In this document: positions 1-12,053 of the stretch, piece by piece
Position numbering within the stretch: position 1 is the first letter of the stretch
Layout: every line of letters starts with the position of its first letter
From: Lolium rigidum
Taxonomy: Eukaryota > Streptophyta > Magnoliopsida > Poales > Poaceae
Assembly: GCF_022539505.1 (NCBI RefSeq)
Contig: NC_061510.1
Location: 281,292,715-281,356,714, forward strand
Direction: 5' to 3'
DNA length: 64,000 nucleotides
Notes under the pieces: generated by a model
Told to the model about the DNA's origin: nothing
Database searches by the model: none
What the model saw: the letters and a program-made list of their open reading frames with translations, nothing else
Position numbers and translations under genes: made by a program

Positions 1-339
1 AAAGAAGCTAGAAAAGTTTTCATTAAGCATAAGAGGCTTGGTATGTTCACCGATTTTAAAAGAACACTTGAAAAGATGGACATGGATAGAATAAGGTACA
101 CTAATAATGTTAACGATGGTGGGGAGATTAAAGCACCAATACCTTGCAAGCTCCTAGGAATGCATGAAGCTCTAGATGATAATTATGCTTGGCTTGTCCC
201 TGAAAATTTGTTTGATGAGAATAGCAAGCCTAAGACTAATGAAAAGGGAGCCTCTGAAACTTACATATACAAAATACAATGCATGGTTGAGAAAACTCCG
301 AACCCCGCTGTTGATACTTCATCTCTTGATAATACTTGA
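1..339 (+). CDS. C-terminal part of the A-family gag-region ORF (partial)
   Basis: The reading frame is open from base 1 (KEARKVF...) to a stop at 337-339, so the protein starts upstream of the window. It is colinear with the last 112 or so residues of the 202-residue ORF at 19725-20333 and differs from it at scattered positions. No zinc knuckle or enzymatic motif is visible. The protein is lysine- and glutamate-rich and ends with PNPAVD and SSLDNT. In the related element D the corresponding slot is filled by a longer gag-type ORF with a CCHC knuckle, so this ORF may be an unusual gag replacement. I do not recognise its function. Confidence 0.6.
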   Translation, partial: KEARKVFIKHKRLGMFTDFKRTLEKMDMDRIRYTNNVNDGGEIKAPIPCKLLGMHEALDDNYAWLVPENLFDENSKPKTNEKGASETYIYKIQCMVEKTPNPAVDTSSLDNT

Positions 340-2936
340 TACACACTTTCTGCGCCTAGCTGAAAGGCGTTAAAGAAAAGCGCTTATGGGAGACAACCCA
401 TGATTTTACTACAGCACTTTTGTTTTATATTTGAGTCTTGGAAGTTGTTACTACTGTAGCAACCTCTCCTTATCTTAGTTTTTTTGAATTTTTGTGCCAA
501 GTAAAGTCTTTGATAGTAAGGTTCATACTAGATTTGGATTACTGCGCAGAAACAGATTTCTTGATGTCACGAATCTGGGTTGAATTCTCTGTAGGTAAAT
601 CAGAAAATTCTGCCAATTTACGTGAGTGATCCTCAGATATGTACGAAACTTTCATTCAATTTGAGCATTTTCATTTAAGCAAGTCTTGTGCCTCTTAGAA
701 ATTCGTCTTTACGGACTGTTCTGTTTTGACAGATTCTGCCTTTTATTTCGCATTGCCTGTTTTGCTATGCTTGATGGATTTCTTTGTTCCATTAACTGTC
801 AGGAGCTTTGTGCAATTTCCAGAAGTGTTAAGAATGATTATGTCACCTCTGAACATGCGAATTTTGATTATGCACTAACCCTCTAATGAGTTGTTTTGAG
901 TTTGGCGTGGAGGAAGTTTTCAAGGATCAAGAGAAGAGGATGATACAATATGATCAAGGAGAGTGAAAGCTCTAAGTTTGGGGATGCCCCGGTGGTTCAT
1001 CCCTGCATATTTCAAGAAGACTCAAGCATCTAAGCTTGGGGATTCCCAAGGCATCCCTTCTTCATCGACAACATTATCAGGTTCCTCTAGTGAAACTATA
1101 TTTTTATTCCGTCACATCTTATGCGCTTTACTTGGAGCGTCTGTATGTTTTTGTTTTTGTTTTGTTTGAATAAAGTTGGATCCTAGCATTCATTGTGTGG
1201 GAGAAAGACACGCTCCGCTGTTGCATATGGACAAATATGTCCTTAGGCTTTACTCATAATGTTCATGGCGAAGGTTGAAACTGCTTCGTTAAATTGTTAT
1301 ATGGTTGGAAACGGGAAATGCTACATGTGGTAATTGGTATAATATCTTGAATAATTTGATACTTGGCAATTGTTGTGCTCATGTTTAAGCTCTTGCGTCA
1401 TATACTTTGCACCTATTAATGAAGAAATACATAGAGCTTGTTGAAATTTGGTTTGCATGATTGGTCTCTCTAAGGTCTAGATATTTTCTAGTAAGGGTCG
1501 AACAACAAGGAAGACAGTGTAGAGTCTTATAATGCTTACAATATGTCTTTTATGTGAGCTTTTCTGTACCGGTTCATACTTGTGTTTATTTCAAATAACC
1601 TTGCTAGCCTAAGCCTTGTATTGAGAGGGAATACTTCTCATGCATCCAAAATCCTTGAGCCAAACACTATGCCATTTGTGTCCACCATACCTACCTACTA
1701 CATGGTATTTCTCCGCCATTCCAAAGTAAATTGCTTGAGTGCTACCTTTAAAATTTCCATTCTTTATCTTTGCAATATATAGCTCATGGGACAAATAGCC
1801 TAAAAACTATTGTGGTATTGAATATGTACTTATGCATCTTATCTCTTATTAAGTTGCTTGTTGTGCGATAACCATGTTCCTGGGGACGCCATCAACTACC
1901 CTTTGTTGAATATCATGTGAGTTGCTATGCATGTTCGTCTTGTCTGAAGTAAGGGCGATTTACCATGACTTGAATGGTTTGAGCATGCATATTGTTAGAG
2001 AAGAACATTGGGCCGCTAACTAAAGCCATGATCCATGGTGGAAGTTTCAGTTTTGGACAACAATCCTCAATCTCTTATGAGAAAATTATTTGTTGTTGAA
2101 TGCTTAAGCATTAAAGAGGAGTCCATTATCTGTTGTCTATGTTGTTCTGGTATGGATGTCTAAGTTGAGAATAATCAAAAGCGAGAAATCCAATGCGAGC
2201 TTTCTCCTTAGACCTTTGTACAGGCGGCATAGAGGTACCCTTTGTGATACTTGGTTAAAACATATGTATTGCGGTGATAATCCAGGTAATCCGAGCTAAT
2301 TAGGACAAGGTGCGGACACTATTGGTATACTATGCATGAGGCTTGCAACTTGTAGGATATAATTTACATGATGCATATGCTTTATTACTACCGTTGACAA
2401 AATTGTTTCTTGTTTTAAAATAAAAGCTCTAGCACAAATATAGCAATCGATGCTTCCCTCTGAGAAGGGCCTTTCTTTTACTTTTATGTTGAGCCAGTTT
2501 ACCTATTTCCTCCCATCTCAAGAAGCAAACACTTGTGTTAACTGTGCATTGATTCCTACATAATTGCATATTGCACTTATTATATTACTCTGTATTGACA
2601 ACTATCCATGAGATATACATGTTACAAGTTGAAAGCAACCGCTGAAACTTAATCTTCCTTTGTGTTGCTTCAATGCCTTTACTATGAATTTATTGCTTTA
2701 TGAGTTAACTCTTATGCAAGACTTATTGATGCTTGTCTTGAAAGTACTATTCATGAAAAGTCTTTGCTATATGATTCAATTCTTTACTCATTGTATTTAC
2801 CATTGCTTTGGATCGCTGCATTCATTACATGTGCTTACAATAGTATTGATCAAGATTATGATGGCATGTCACTTCAGAAATTATCTTTGTTATCGTTTAC
2901 CTACTCGGGACGAGTAGGAACTAAGCTTAGGGATGC
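340..2936 (+). other. Noncoding 3' internal region of element A1
   Basis: About 2.6 kb without a believable gene. All ORFs are short and are not conserved in frame between copies. The stretch is homologous to 20334-22927 (element A2) and to about 35400-37969 (element D), including shared landmarks such as the TTGGAAGTTG run near 438 and the CTCGGGACGAGTAGG palindromic stretch just before the PPT. It ends with the polypurine tract before the LTR. Confidence 0.8.
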
Positions 2937-4534
2937 TGATACGTCTCCAACGTATCGATAATTTCTTATGTTCCATGCTACTTTATTGATGATACCTACA
3001 TGTTTTATACATGCTTTATGTCATATTTATGCATTTTCCGGCACTAACCTATTAACAAGATGCCGAAGAGCCGATTCGTTGTTTTCTGCTGTTTTTGGTT
3101 TCAGAAATCCTAGTAAGGAAATATTCTCGGAATTGGACGAAATCAACGCCCAGGATCTTATTTTTCCACGAAGCTTCCAGAAGTCCGGAGAGGAAACGAA
3201 GTGGGGCGACGAGGCGGCGACACGCCAGGGCAGCGCGACCCACCTCCTGGCCGCGCGGCCCTGTTGTGTGGGCCCCTCGTGGCGCCCCCTGACCTACCCT
3301 TAGGCCTACATAAGCCTTCGTCGATAATAACTCCAGTACCGAGAGCCACGATACGGAAAACCTTCCAGAGGCGCCGCCGCCGCCAATCCCATCTCGGGGG
3401 ATTCAGGAGATCGCCTCCGGCACCCTGCCGGAGAGGGGAATCATCTCCCGGAGGACTCTACACCGCCATGGTCGCCTCCGGAGTGATGTGTGAGTAGTTC
3501 ACCCCTGGACTATGGGTCCATAGCAGTAGCTAGATGGTCTTCTTCTCCTAATTGTGCTATCATTGTTGGATCTTGTGAGCTGCCTAACATGATCAAGATC
3601 ATCTTTCTGTAATGCTACATGTTGCGTTTGTTGGGATTCGATGAATAGTGAATGCTATGTTATGTTGATTATCAATCTATCATCTATGTGTTGTTTATGA
3701 TCTTGCATGCTCTCCATTGCTAGTAGAGGCTCTGGCCTTGTTTTTGCTTGTAACTCCAAGAGGGAGTATTTATGCTCGATAGTGGGTTCATGCCTCCATT
3801 AAATCCGGGACGATGACGAAAGTTCTAAGGTTGTTGATGTGCTCTGTTGCCACTAGGGATAAAACATCAATGCTATGTCTAAGGATATATTTGTTGATTA
3901 CATTACGCACCATACTTAATGCAATTGTCTCGTTGTTTGCAACTTAATGCTGGAGGGGGTTCGGATGATAACTTCGAAGATGGACTTTTTAGGCATAGAT
4001 GCATGCTGGATAGCGGTCTATGTACTTTGTCGTAATGCCCAATTAAATCTCACAATACTCATCATAACATGTATGTGCATGGTCATGCCCTCCTTATTTG
4101 TCAATTGCCCAACTGTAAGTTGTTCACCCAACATGCTTATTCTTATGGGAGAGACACCTCTAGTGAACTGTGGACCCCGGTCCATTCTTTTACATCGAAT
4201 ACAATCTACTGCAATACTCGTTCTACTGTTTTCTGCAAACATCATGATCCACACTATACATCTAATCCTTTGTTACAGCAAGCCGGTGAGATTGACAACC
4301 TCACTGTTACGTTGGGACAAAGTACTTTGGTTGTGTTGTGTAGGTTCTACGTTGGCGCCGGAATCCCTGGTGTTGCGCCGCACTACACTCCGCCGCCATC
4401 AACCTTCAACGTGCTTCTTGGCTCCTACTGGTTCGATAAACCTTGGTTTCTTAATGAGGGAAAACTTGCCGCTGTACGAATCACACCTTCCTCTTGGGGT
4501 TCCCAACGGGCACGCCAGCTGCGCGCCAGCATCA
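2937..4534 (+). repeat. 3' LTR of element A1 (about 1.6 kb)
   Basis: Begins TGATACGTCTCCAACG after the polypurine tract and ends near CGCGCCAGCATCA at 4534, where antisense-ORF sequence of element T1 begins. It aligns along its length with the LTRs at 22928-24521 and at 10775-12053 plus 19139-19452. The terminal about 25 bases differ from those copies. A GC-rich block (3190-3300) is followed by a TATA-less putative promoter area and a plausible leader (3330-3490). The following bases ATGAG would be the right-hand target duplication, but the left one lies outside the window. Confidence 0.8.
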
Positions 4535-6852
4535 ATGAGTTCTCCCTGAAAATAAGTAAAGGGTAGTTTGTCAATAAGGAATGCTTGGAAAATGTGAAGT
4601 AACCCGAGGATATGCACAAGGATTCGAGTACTTACTAACAAAACATCGACTTTGTGACTCCAAGCGATTGAGGATTTTTTTTTCCTCTCGAGCAGTTTGC
4701 TCAGCTATTTTGTCGCTCAAAGCAGTTTCGGCGTCGTGAAGCCTCTTTCGAAGATCTCCAACACCAGCAGCATCTGCCTTGGCCTTCTGAGCATCTGATT
4801 CAGCCTTCTTACGAGCCTTTTCACTTTTCTCTAATTTTTGAGCAAGTGTATCGGCACGTTTGTTGGCTTCCGCCAGTTTTTCTGCCAAAATAGTCAAAAC
4901 CAGTCAAAAAACACGACAAGAAAGGAGTGAGAAATCATGGGTTAGGAGAAGCAGAAAAATATTACCTTCAGCTTTGCTAGCATATTCACGGTACCCGACG
5001 AATTGGGCATCGAAGCGGATGAATTCTTTCATCAAAGGCTGATAAAGAAAGATAAAGAAAGAAGGCATAAATATAGTCAAAAGTTCAACAGCGCAAAGGA
5101 AAAAACAAGCAAACAATAAAAAAAAGTCGACAGCATCGAAGAAGTACTCAAGGACTTACATCATCCAATAGAGGAGTCGAGGAACTACTCAATTGTAAGG
5201 TAGGCTTCGCGATTGACTCAACCCTTGTCCTCTTTGGCGAAGGGGCAAGGGGGCTTGCAGGAGGAGTTGGCTGATCGGTGTTTTGCTGAGGAGGCAACGA
5301 TTCTTCTCCTTCAACTTGCACCTCAGACACAACTAAAGTACGCGATGTACTCGTTCGAGCAGTCGCGTCAATAGCTTGCGTCTGTTCCTCGTCATCACTG
5401 CAGTAAAAATGACGACAATATAAAAAGCAATATAGACAAAAATGTCAAGAGCAAAACAATATGAAGCAAGAGATAACTTACGAGCTGATGAGGGCATCAT
5501 CATATGGGTTAAAAGTTGTCCTCTTATCTGAAGGATCAACTTCTTCGGCTTTGGAGGTGCCAGAATCTTCGACTTCATTCCTCTCCCTCTTGTTCCTTGG
5601 AGAAACAGCAGGAGCAAGGGAGTGTGTTGAAGCGGTGGCCTCAGAATCAGCATCTTTCTCAGAAGAAGCCGCGGATTTATGAGAACCCGCGACTTCACTT
5701 TCGGGACGCGAGGTGCCTTGGTTGTCATCGTCGACAACAGCACGGTCTTCAACTTCTCCACCCTCAGGAAGAGGAGGAAGAGAAGCAAGAATAGGGTGGT
5801 TCTGAGAAAAGTGTCGATAAAAAAAAGAAAGTTATGCAAAAGAAGCAAGATAGTAGTCGATAAAATATTAAAACTTGACGAGACAATATAGCAACTAAGA
5901 GGAAAAATACCTCGGGAAGAGGATTGGCGCCACTATATGGCGTAATGCGGCAAGAAGATGGAATTGGATCCTTCTTGTTGAGCGAAGAGATTTTGCGGAT
6001 AAGCTTTTCAAATTCCTTCAAAGGAAGGTCTTTTGAGAGCCTGTCGACGTCTTCTTCACCAGCATACTTCCAGAGGGGATTTTTGCGAGCCTGGAGAGGC
6101 TGCACTCTAATCCTAAGGAAATAGGCAGTAATCTCAATGCCCGAAAGTTCCTTGCCACGGGTGTTCTGGAGCTCGTGGATGTGAGTCATCAGCGCTTCTG
6201 TCGCCAATTTCTCAGCTTCAGTAGCTTCAGCATCCCAAGAGTGGCGGCGAAGGATCTTGGCGTCTCCGTCAAAAGGGGCGATGTTATCCTCAACTGGATT
6301 GGAGCTTTCTTCTCGGATATACAGCCACTTCTTTCGCCAGCCTTGGACAGAGTCGGGGAATTTGACGTCGAAATACTCGACGTCAGAACGAACATAGATA
6401 ACAATACCGCCAATGTTGTAGGTGACGTTGTGGGAGCCATTACGGCGGAGGCAGAAAATACGTTTCCACAGAGCCCAATTAGGTTGGACCCCGAGGAAAC
6501 ACTCACACAATGTGATAAAGATCGACACGTGGAGGATGGAGTTGGGCGTCAACTGATGCAGTTGAAGCCCATAGACAAACAGAAGACCCCGAAGAAACTC
6601 GTGGATTGGGGGAGAAAGACCTCGGATGAGGTGGTCAACGAAACTGACTCGATACTCGATTGGAGGCTTGGGGTAGCTCTCCTCCTTGGGGAAGCGGAGT
6701 GAGTTTTCCTTCTTGCTGAACCCCATCTTCTTCAGCAGATTGATGTCTTGGGCAGAGATCTTGGATCTCTCCCACTCCACGCTTCCCAGATCCGCCGTCG
6801 CCATTCTCGACTCCGGAGTGCTGTGTCTTGTCAAACGGATGCGAGGCGGCAT
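4535..6852 (-). pseudogene. Antisense retroelement gene, N-terminal half (Transposase_28-like), truncated in exon 6
   Basis: The ATG is most likely at 6852 (MPPRIRL) or 6804 (MATADL). Exons with fitting splice sites can be read as 6852-5911, 5801-5482, 5397-5160, 5038-4966, 4881-4636 and the first 11 bases of the next exon (4545-4535), which is cut by the A1 LTR. Exon 1 carries a compact domain with PPIHEFLRGLLFVYGLQLHQ, then LCECFLG and WLYIREE, typical of plant 'putative gypsy-type transposon' proteins. Exons 2-3 encode an acidic, Ser/Pro-rich linker and exon 5 a charged coiled coil (KLEKSEKARKKAESDAQK). The role of such proteins is unknown. The natural continuation, a coiled coil and C-terminal domain, is found on the wrong side, at 10774-9032. 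Confidence 0.65.
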
Positions 6853-8261
6853 CAATGAACTTGGCGGCGAAGGGTGTGAGTGTGGTTGCGAGCTTGAAGC
6901 AGTGGGAGCAATGGAGGATTTGGTAGAGGAGAAGCAGAGGTGCGGCACATGCGAAAAGACAGAAGGAGGAAGATGATACCTTTATATAGAGGTGCGGTGA
7001 ATCGACGCGCCGTTGGATTGAGAGATTACGGGACAGATGGTGTACACGTGGACAAGGGGTAAAAAGTAATTTCATACAGGCGCGAAAGCACAGGAGCTAC
7101 AGTACGTGCGCCAGGAAAAGTGGAGGACGTGTGTCCCCCACTTGCACGACGTGTCAATACGGTGCGTAAGTTGGGCCCGCAAGGCAGCGAGAGAGAACTT
7201 CTCGCGTTTTCCAGGAACAGCGGTCGTGGCTATCGTCAGCAGTGATGTCACTTTGGCAAGAGGAAATCTCGACTCAACAGCTTCATAAAAAAGGCGACAA
7301 TAGAAGATTATGGATCATTTTGAGAGCCTTTGATCAAATACAAGTTTTTGATCAAATGCTCGGGGGCTACTTTGGAAAAATGAAAAATTCGAGAAATACA
7401 AAATAGAAATGACGAGAGCCTATGATCAAATACAAATATTTGCTCATAGCCTCGGGGGCTACTCCCATCGGGAGCGCTGTTCGCGCACCCGAGAGATTTG
7501 AAAAACTATGCGACAGATGAAAAATATAGCGACATAAGGCGTGGAGCCTACACCCAAGCACAAGTCCTTGGTTGTAGCCTCGGGGTCTACTCCCATCGGG
7601 AACGCTGTTCGCGTGCCCGATGAAATCATAAAAAAAAGAGAAGAAAGAAAAAAGAGAGAAAGAAGAAAAAGTGAGTATATTTCGAGTTATATAAATAAAC
7701 TCGACATATACTCCCATCGGGAAAGCAATATAAGTCATCCGTTGACTCAATAAAATGTGCTATTCCAACAGCCGAAAGAGCACTCGACAATATATTCTCA
7801 GAACGCCAAAGTTGCGAACAATTTCTGAATGCCGCAAAACTTTGTGAAGGTAAGACCCCGGATCCGTTCTGTGTGGCGTGGCGCCGTCTCTGACGTCGGT
7901 TTGCTACTTTTTTCCATATCAATAGATACGAAGAAAAATCCTAACGGACGCGTTCGGTACCCGATAAATATGACTGGGACTCGACAGAATGGTAAGACCT
8001 TAAGCGGCACCTGTCGAAGTTTACACCAGTATCCTGAGATCATGTCCAGGGACGTGATCTTGAAGTAGGTTTTTGCGGATTGCCACTAGAGCAGTTAACT
8101 AGTACCTGATCCGTCAGATGAACTAGCCCCAACTACCATTATCCCTGTACAATATATAAATTCGTATGCAAAGATATGTGCTGAAGATCAGAGTTATCGA
8201 ATAAATATAAAGGTGGAGATTTTCCCTGACTCTACGATTCAAGCAAAATCTCGGGGGCTAC
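6853..8261 (+). other. Noncoding region of T1 with repeated PPT-like blocks
   Basis: No gene is seen. The 5' side is upstream DNA of the antisense ORF and includes a TATATA-like stretch near 6980. The motif CTCGGGGGCTAC occurs at 7359-7370, 7451-7462, 7579-7590 (one change) and 8250-8261. Two copies are followed by the shared tail ACTCCCATCGGGA(G/A)CGCTG. Only the last abuts the LTR and would act as the polypurine tract. The rest look like duplicated 3'-end segments. Confidence 0.6.
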
Positions 8262-8648
8262 TGACATAGGCATCCCCAATGGGCCTGCCGAAGATGGTAC
8301 CCGGGGTTCACTGAAGGCCCACGACCCGAAGGATAAGAAGAATTCGGAAGCCCAACTTGCTAGTTAAGGAAAACTAGAGTTGTATTAGGAGAGAACACTT
8401 GTAATATTGCGGGAAGAGTTAGAAACCTTCCCGGACTCTGTAACTTGTACATCACGAATCCCTCGGCTCCACCTCCTATATAAGGGGGAGTCGAGGGAGA
8501 AAGAAAGCATCGATTCATTGCCTCACAAACCCTAGTTTTCATATCGTCGAGCACTTTTCGGCTGAAACCTTCGAGATCTACTTGCCCTCTACTTCTAACT
8601 AAACCCTAGTCTACAACCCGTAGGTATTGACAAGTTAATCCTTTGTCA
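8262..8648 (+). repeat. 387-bp LTR of the T family, plus orientation
   Basis: Starts TGACATAGGCATCCCC and ends CCTTTGTCA, giving TGACA...TGTCA ends. A second copy of the same length lies in opposite orientation at 59661-60047. It contains a TATA box and the fragments GGGCCTGCCGAAGATGGTA and ACCCTAG that are shared with the other copy. It follows a PPT on its left. On its right is not a primer site but antisense-ORF downstream sequence, so it is read here as a 3' LTR joined to another T copy. Confidence 0.8.
8477..8483 (+). promoter_or_regulatory. TATA box of the T-family LTR
   Basis: TATATAA in the setting CTCCTATATAAGGGGGAG, about 215 bases into the LTR. The inverted copy near 59826 keeps the same box (TTATATAGGAGG on the plus strand). 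Confidence 0.55.
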
Positions 8649-10774
8649 ATAAGAAATGCTCACGCCGGTGCACCGTGTTACGAAGCCAAATAGGCACATA
8701 ATTCCCTTGTTTACTTGGGGATTGTCACCGGTATAAAAATACGCATGGCCCAGCAAATATATTTTCGATTACTACAAGATCGTCGATTGAGAAAACTGAC
8801 CTAATCCCTCAGTTGCCTTTCACAAACAAAATCTTCGGCTAGGCTTACGGTCCCTTAAAATATAAAATAAATTATTCGACTCTACACGATGTTATAAAAG
8901 AATATCGTTGGCATGAGGGGTTTAAAAAGAACATCATCATTTAAATACAAGGTTCTCTTCAAAAATAGAAACATAATTCAATTAAAACAATTACAAAGCA
9001 CACTATGTGCAAGGATATTTGAATGTGTTTGTCATTTTGTGGTCCCTTGACCCATCTGATTCCTCAAATCTCTCTCAGTACCTGCTTCCATCCTAGAGAT
9101 AACAATGTAAGCAGGATGCCTGGCATCGGGGTAGTACTGATCGAGTTTTACATTGGAATTGGCAATAGACTCTAAACCCAGGGTTGGATGACAATCCAGC
9201 ACAGAGGCAAACGCAAGTTTGGCTCCAGCAAGAAGGTCCTTGCATACCAAGGATTGAATTCCAGCAGGATTCTTGAATTGAGTCATTAAAGATGACAGAG
9301 TTTCGGGAGCCGGATCAAGAGGGAACATGGTCTTCGACACCATGGTCAGATGAGCATGGTACTTATCGAAGTAATAATGTACCTTCTCTACTCGATATTC
9401 GAACTTTGCCACAATTATGGCCTTCGATCTATTCGACCATAATGAGCACTTTAGGTGCGACATATCGGTCATGGCTTCAATCTTATCGTGGACTCGCTTG
9501 TTTTCCTCTACTTCGTTGAAAGCAACGACCGTCGAAGATGGAGAAAAATCAAGTCATGAGAAGGTTTTCATACTGAAGGAAGTATGAGGGACAAGGAAGC
9601 GTTGATTGCTTACAACTTAAGCTCTTAGTAGCTACGTGCAGATGATCCAGAGCATGTTGTTCGACTTATGTGGTGAGCTCGCTCTTCTTCTTCACCACTG
9701 CTGCCATGGCATGGAGTCCAACCATGTCTTTCTCCAATTGGGATATTTGATTGCGCAGTCGACGCACAAGTTAAAATTCATCAGCAGTTGCAGAATTCAA
9801 AGAACTTTCGGCATGAGAGGAAGTCGAAGTAATCTGCAGCAAGTTGTTTAATATGCATCCTCAGAAAATCAACAATGAGATTATCAAATTCAGGGAACTC
9901 CCATCGGAAGACATTAGAAGCTTCTCATTCAAAGAAGAGCAATGATAAAAGTTGAACGCTGGCAACAAAGCTCGCATGATTCGTTACAAAACAAGAGGAT
10001 GAGATAAATATGTTCAAGTTACAACTAAAAGAGTTATAGACTCAGAGCACCCAAGTTTGCGCAGATGAGCTTGGGGAAGTCTCGGATGCGATTTTCTTCT
10101 TGTCATCATCGACTAACTTGAGGAGTTGGCTCGCGCATACACATGCCGATTCATTGAAAAGGCCAAGATTGACATGAGAGCCATCCGCGTCCTCCGGTAA
10201 TGCTTTGGTCAAATACTCCAAATCGGATTTCAAGCCTTGCCCCATCAGAAGTTGAAAAGCAAGAACCACTCTGTAAAGGCGAGAGAGACGCTTCAATACA
10301 TTGATGGCGCCGCTTGAGTCGACGAAGAAATTATTTGCAAGATCTCAAAGAGTCTTGTTTTAGTCCAGCTTGGGGAACATCAACACCAATAGCTTTGATA
10401 AAGCTCCCTTGGTCTTCTTCAGAAGCTCCTGGATCTGGTCGCTGGACTCCACGGCAAAAGAAAGAACATCCGACATGGAATCCACTCTGAGCTTATTGGT
10501 ATGGTCGACAGGCATATCGGCAGTATCTAAAAAATATTACGGGAAACAATGCATTACAAAGATAAAATATCACAAGGGAAGAAGAAATAAAAGGGGCGAA
10601 GGACCTAGCAAGCTCTCGATGGATTTGTGAAGAGCGCCCTCCTTTTTATATGCTTGGGCTTGAGTCTTAAGCTTCGAATGATCTTCCTCCTTCATCATCT
10701 TCTTCAACAGCTTCAGCTCCTCCTTCAAGCTCGCATTGTCTTTTTGAGCTTCGGCTTCCAGCTTGTTTGCTTCC
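8649..10774 (-). mobile_element. Element T2 fragment: pol-distal region with the C-terminal half of an antisense ORF
   Basis: The left edge is exactly the end of the T LTR (8648). The right edge is the start of the A2 LTR, whose first base appears changed (AGATACG for TGATACG). Bases 8649-9031 hold no ORF. From 9032 to 10774 the minus strand carries coiled-coil and C-terminal exons of the same antisense protein family whose N-terminal half lies at 6852-4535. The order of the two halves is therefore permuted in the window. Confidence 0.6.
9032..10774 (-). pseudogene. Antisense retroelement gene, coiled coil and C-terminal half, 5'-truncated
   Basis: Reading from 10774 downwards, the first exon (to about 10610) encodes a charged coiled coil with KLEAEAQ and LKKMMKEEDHSK, with a donor GTCCTTCG-like junction. 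Further exons lie at about 10530-10370 and 10296-10042 (GLKSDLEYLTKALPEDADG). The last ORF, 9472-9032, has FPLDPAPETLSSLM and AKLAFASVLDCHP, ending MGQGTTK. This layout is the usual C-terminal region of plant 'putative gypsy-type transposon' ORFs. The 5' part is removed by the A2 insertion at 10775. Biochemical function is unknown. Confidence 0.55.
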
Positions 10775-12053
10775 AGATACGTCTCCGACGTATCGATAAT
10801 TTCTTATGTTCCATGCCACATTATTGATGATATCTACATGTTTTATGCATACTTTATGTCATATTTATGCATTTTCCAGCACTAACCTATTAACGAGATG
10901 CCGAAGAGCCAGTTGCTGTTTTCTGCTGTTTTTGGTTTCAGAAATCCTAGTAAGGAAATATTCTCGGAATTGGACGAAATCAACGCCCAGGGGCCTATTT
11001 TGCCACGAAGCTTCCAGAAGTCCGAGGGAGAGACGAAGTGGGGCCACCGGGCGCCGCCACACTAGGGCGGCGCGGCCCAGGGGGGCCCGCGCGGCCCTAG
11101 CGTGTGGGGCCCCCGTCAGCCCTCCGACTCCGCCCTTCCGCCTACTTAAGGTCTTCGTCGCAAAACCCCCAGTACCGGGAGCCACGATACGGAAAACCTT
11201 CTAGAGACGCCGCCGCCGCCAATCCCATCTCGGGGGATTCAGGAGATCGCCTCCGGCACCCTGCCGGAGAGGGGAATCATCTCCCGGAGGACTCTTCACC
11301 GCCATGGTCGCCTCCGGAGTGATGAGTGAGTAGTTCACCCCTGGACTATGGGTCCATAGCAGTAGCTAGATGGTCGTCTTCTCCTCATTATGCTTCATTG
11401 TCGGGTCTTGTGAGCTGCCTAACATGATCAAGATCATCTATCTGTAATGCTATATGTTGTGTTTGTTGGGATCCGATGGATAGAGAATACTATGTAATGT
11501 TGATTATCAATCTATTATCTATGTGTTGTTTATGATCTTGCATGCTCTCCGTTATTAGTAGAGGCTCTGGCCAAGTTTTTACTCTTAACTCCAAGACGGA
11601 GTATTTATGCTCGATAGTGGGTTCATGCCTCCATTAAATCGCGGGACGGTGACGGAAAGTTCTAAGGTTGTGGATGTGCTTGTTGCCACTAGGGATAAAA
11701 CATTGATGCTATGTCCGAGGATGTAGTTATTGATTACATTACGCACCATACTTAATGCAATTGTCTGTTGTTTTCAACTTAATACTGGAAGGGGTTCGGA
11801 TGATAACCTGAAGGTGGACTTTTTAGGCATAGATGCATGCTGGATAGCGGTCTATGTACTTTGCTGTAATGCCCAATTAAATCTCACAATACTCATCATA
11901 TCATGTATGTGCATTGTCATGCCCTCTCTATTTGTCAATTGCCCAACTGTAATTTGTTCACCCAACATGCTATTTATCTTATGGGAGAGACACCTCTAGT
12001 GAACTGTGGACCCCGGTCCATTCTTTTTAATCGAATACAATCTACTGCAATAC
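10775..12053 (+). repeat. 5' LTR of A2, first part (interrupted by element G)
   Basis: Starts at AGATACGTCTCCGACG, with the canonical initial T replaced by A. It matches 22928-24190 and breaks at GCAATAC (12047-12053), where element G begins. The remainder resumes at 19139. The undisturbed LTR at 22928-24521 shows the uninterrupted sequence (AATACTTGTTCTAC near 24201), which confirms the insertion point. Confidence 0.88.

Larger units (their letters stand above)
1..4534 (+). mobile_element. Element A1: 3' part of a non-autonomous Athila-like LTR retrotransposon
   Basis: The segment is collinear with 20000-24500, where the same ORF end, noncoding stretch and LTR recur. It contains the end of a gag-region ORF (1-339), a 2.6 kb noncoding internal region and a 3' LTR (2937-4534) that starts TGATACGTCTCC directly after a purine-rich tract (AAGCTTAGGGATGC). 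The 5' LTR and start lie outside the window. No protease, reverse transcriptase or integrase motif is visible, so it would depend on a partner element. The sister copies have a tRNA-Asp-type primer site, which is usual in the Athila lineage. It resembles Triticeae families I remember as Sabrina or WHAM, unverified. Confidence 0.85.
4535..8648 (+). mobile_element. Element T1: 3' part of a Tat-like LTR retrotransposon with an antisense ORF
   Basis: The 3' LTR (8262-8648) lies on the plus strand after a polypurine tract CTCGGGGGCTAC (8250-8261). Upstream, a spliced ORF runs on the opposite strand (6852 to 4535). Extra antisense ORFs between pol and the 3' LTR are known from Tat-lineage Ty3/gypsy elements, and the encoded domain resembles the family Pfam calls Transposase_28 (putative gypsy-type transposon). 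The gag-pol part is absent: the left side is cut by the A1 LTR, which interrupts exon 6 of the antisense ORF. Confidence 0.7.

Noticed and set aside
3095..3497. GC-rich ORFs in the LTRs of A, W and D (both strands)
   Set aside because: They come from the GC-rich promoter and leader portion of LTRs, appear on both strands and differ among copies.
4564..4590. TTTGTCAATAAGGAATGCT, similar to the LTR end plus flank at 8642-8660
   Set aside because: The similarity covers about 19 bases only and lies inside an intron of the antisense ORF. It could be chance or a shared target, but nothing further supports an LTR there.
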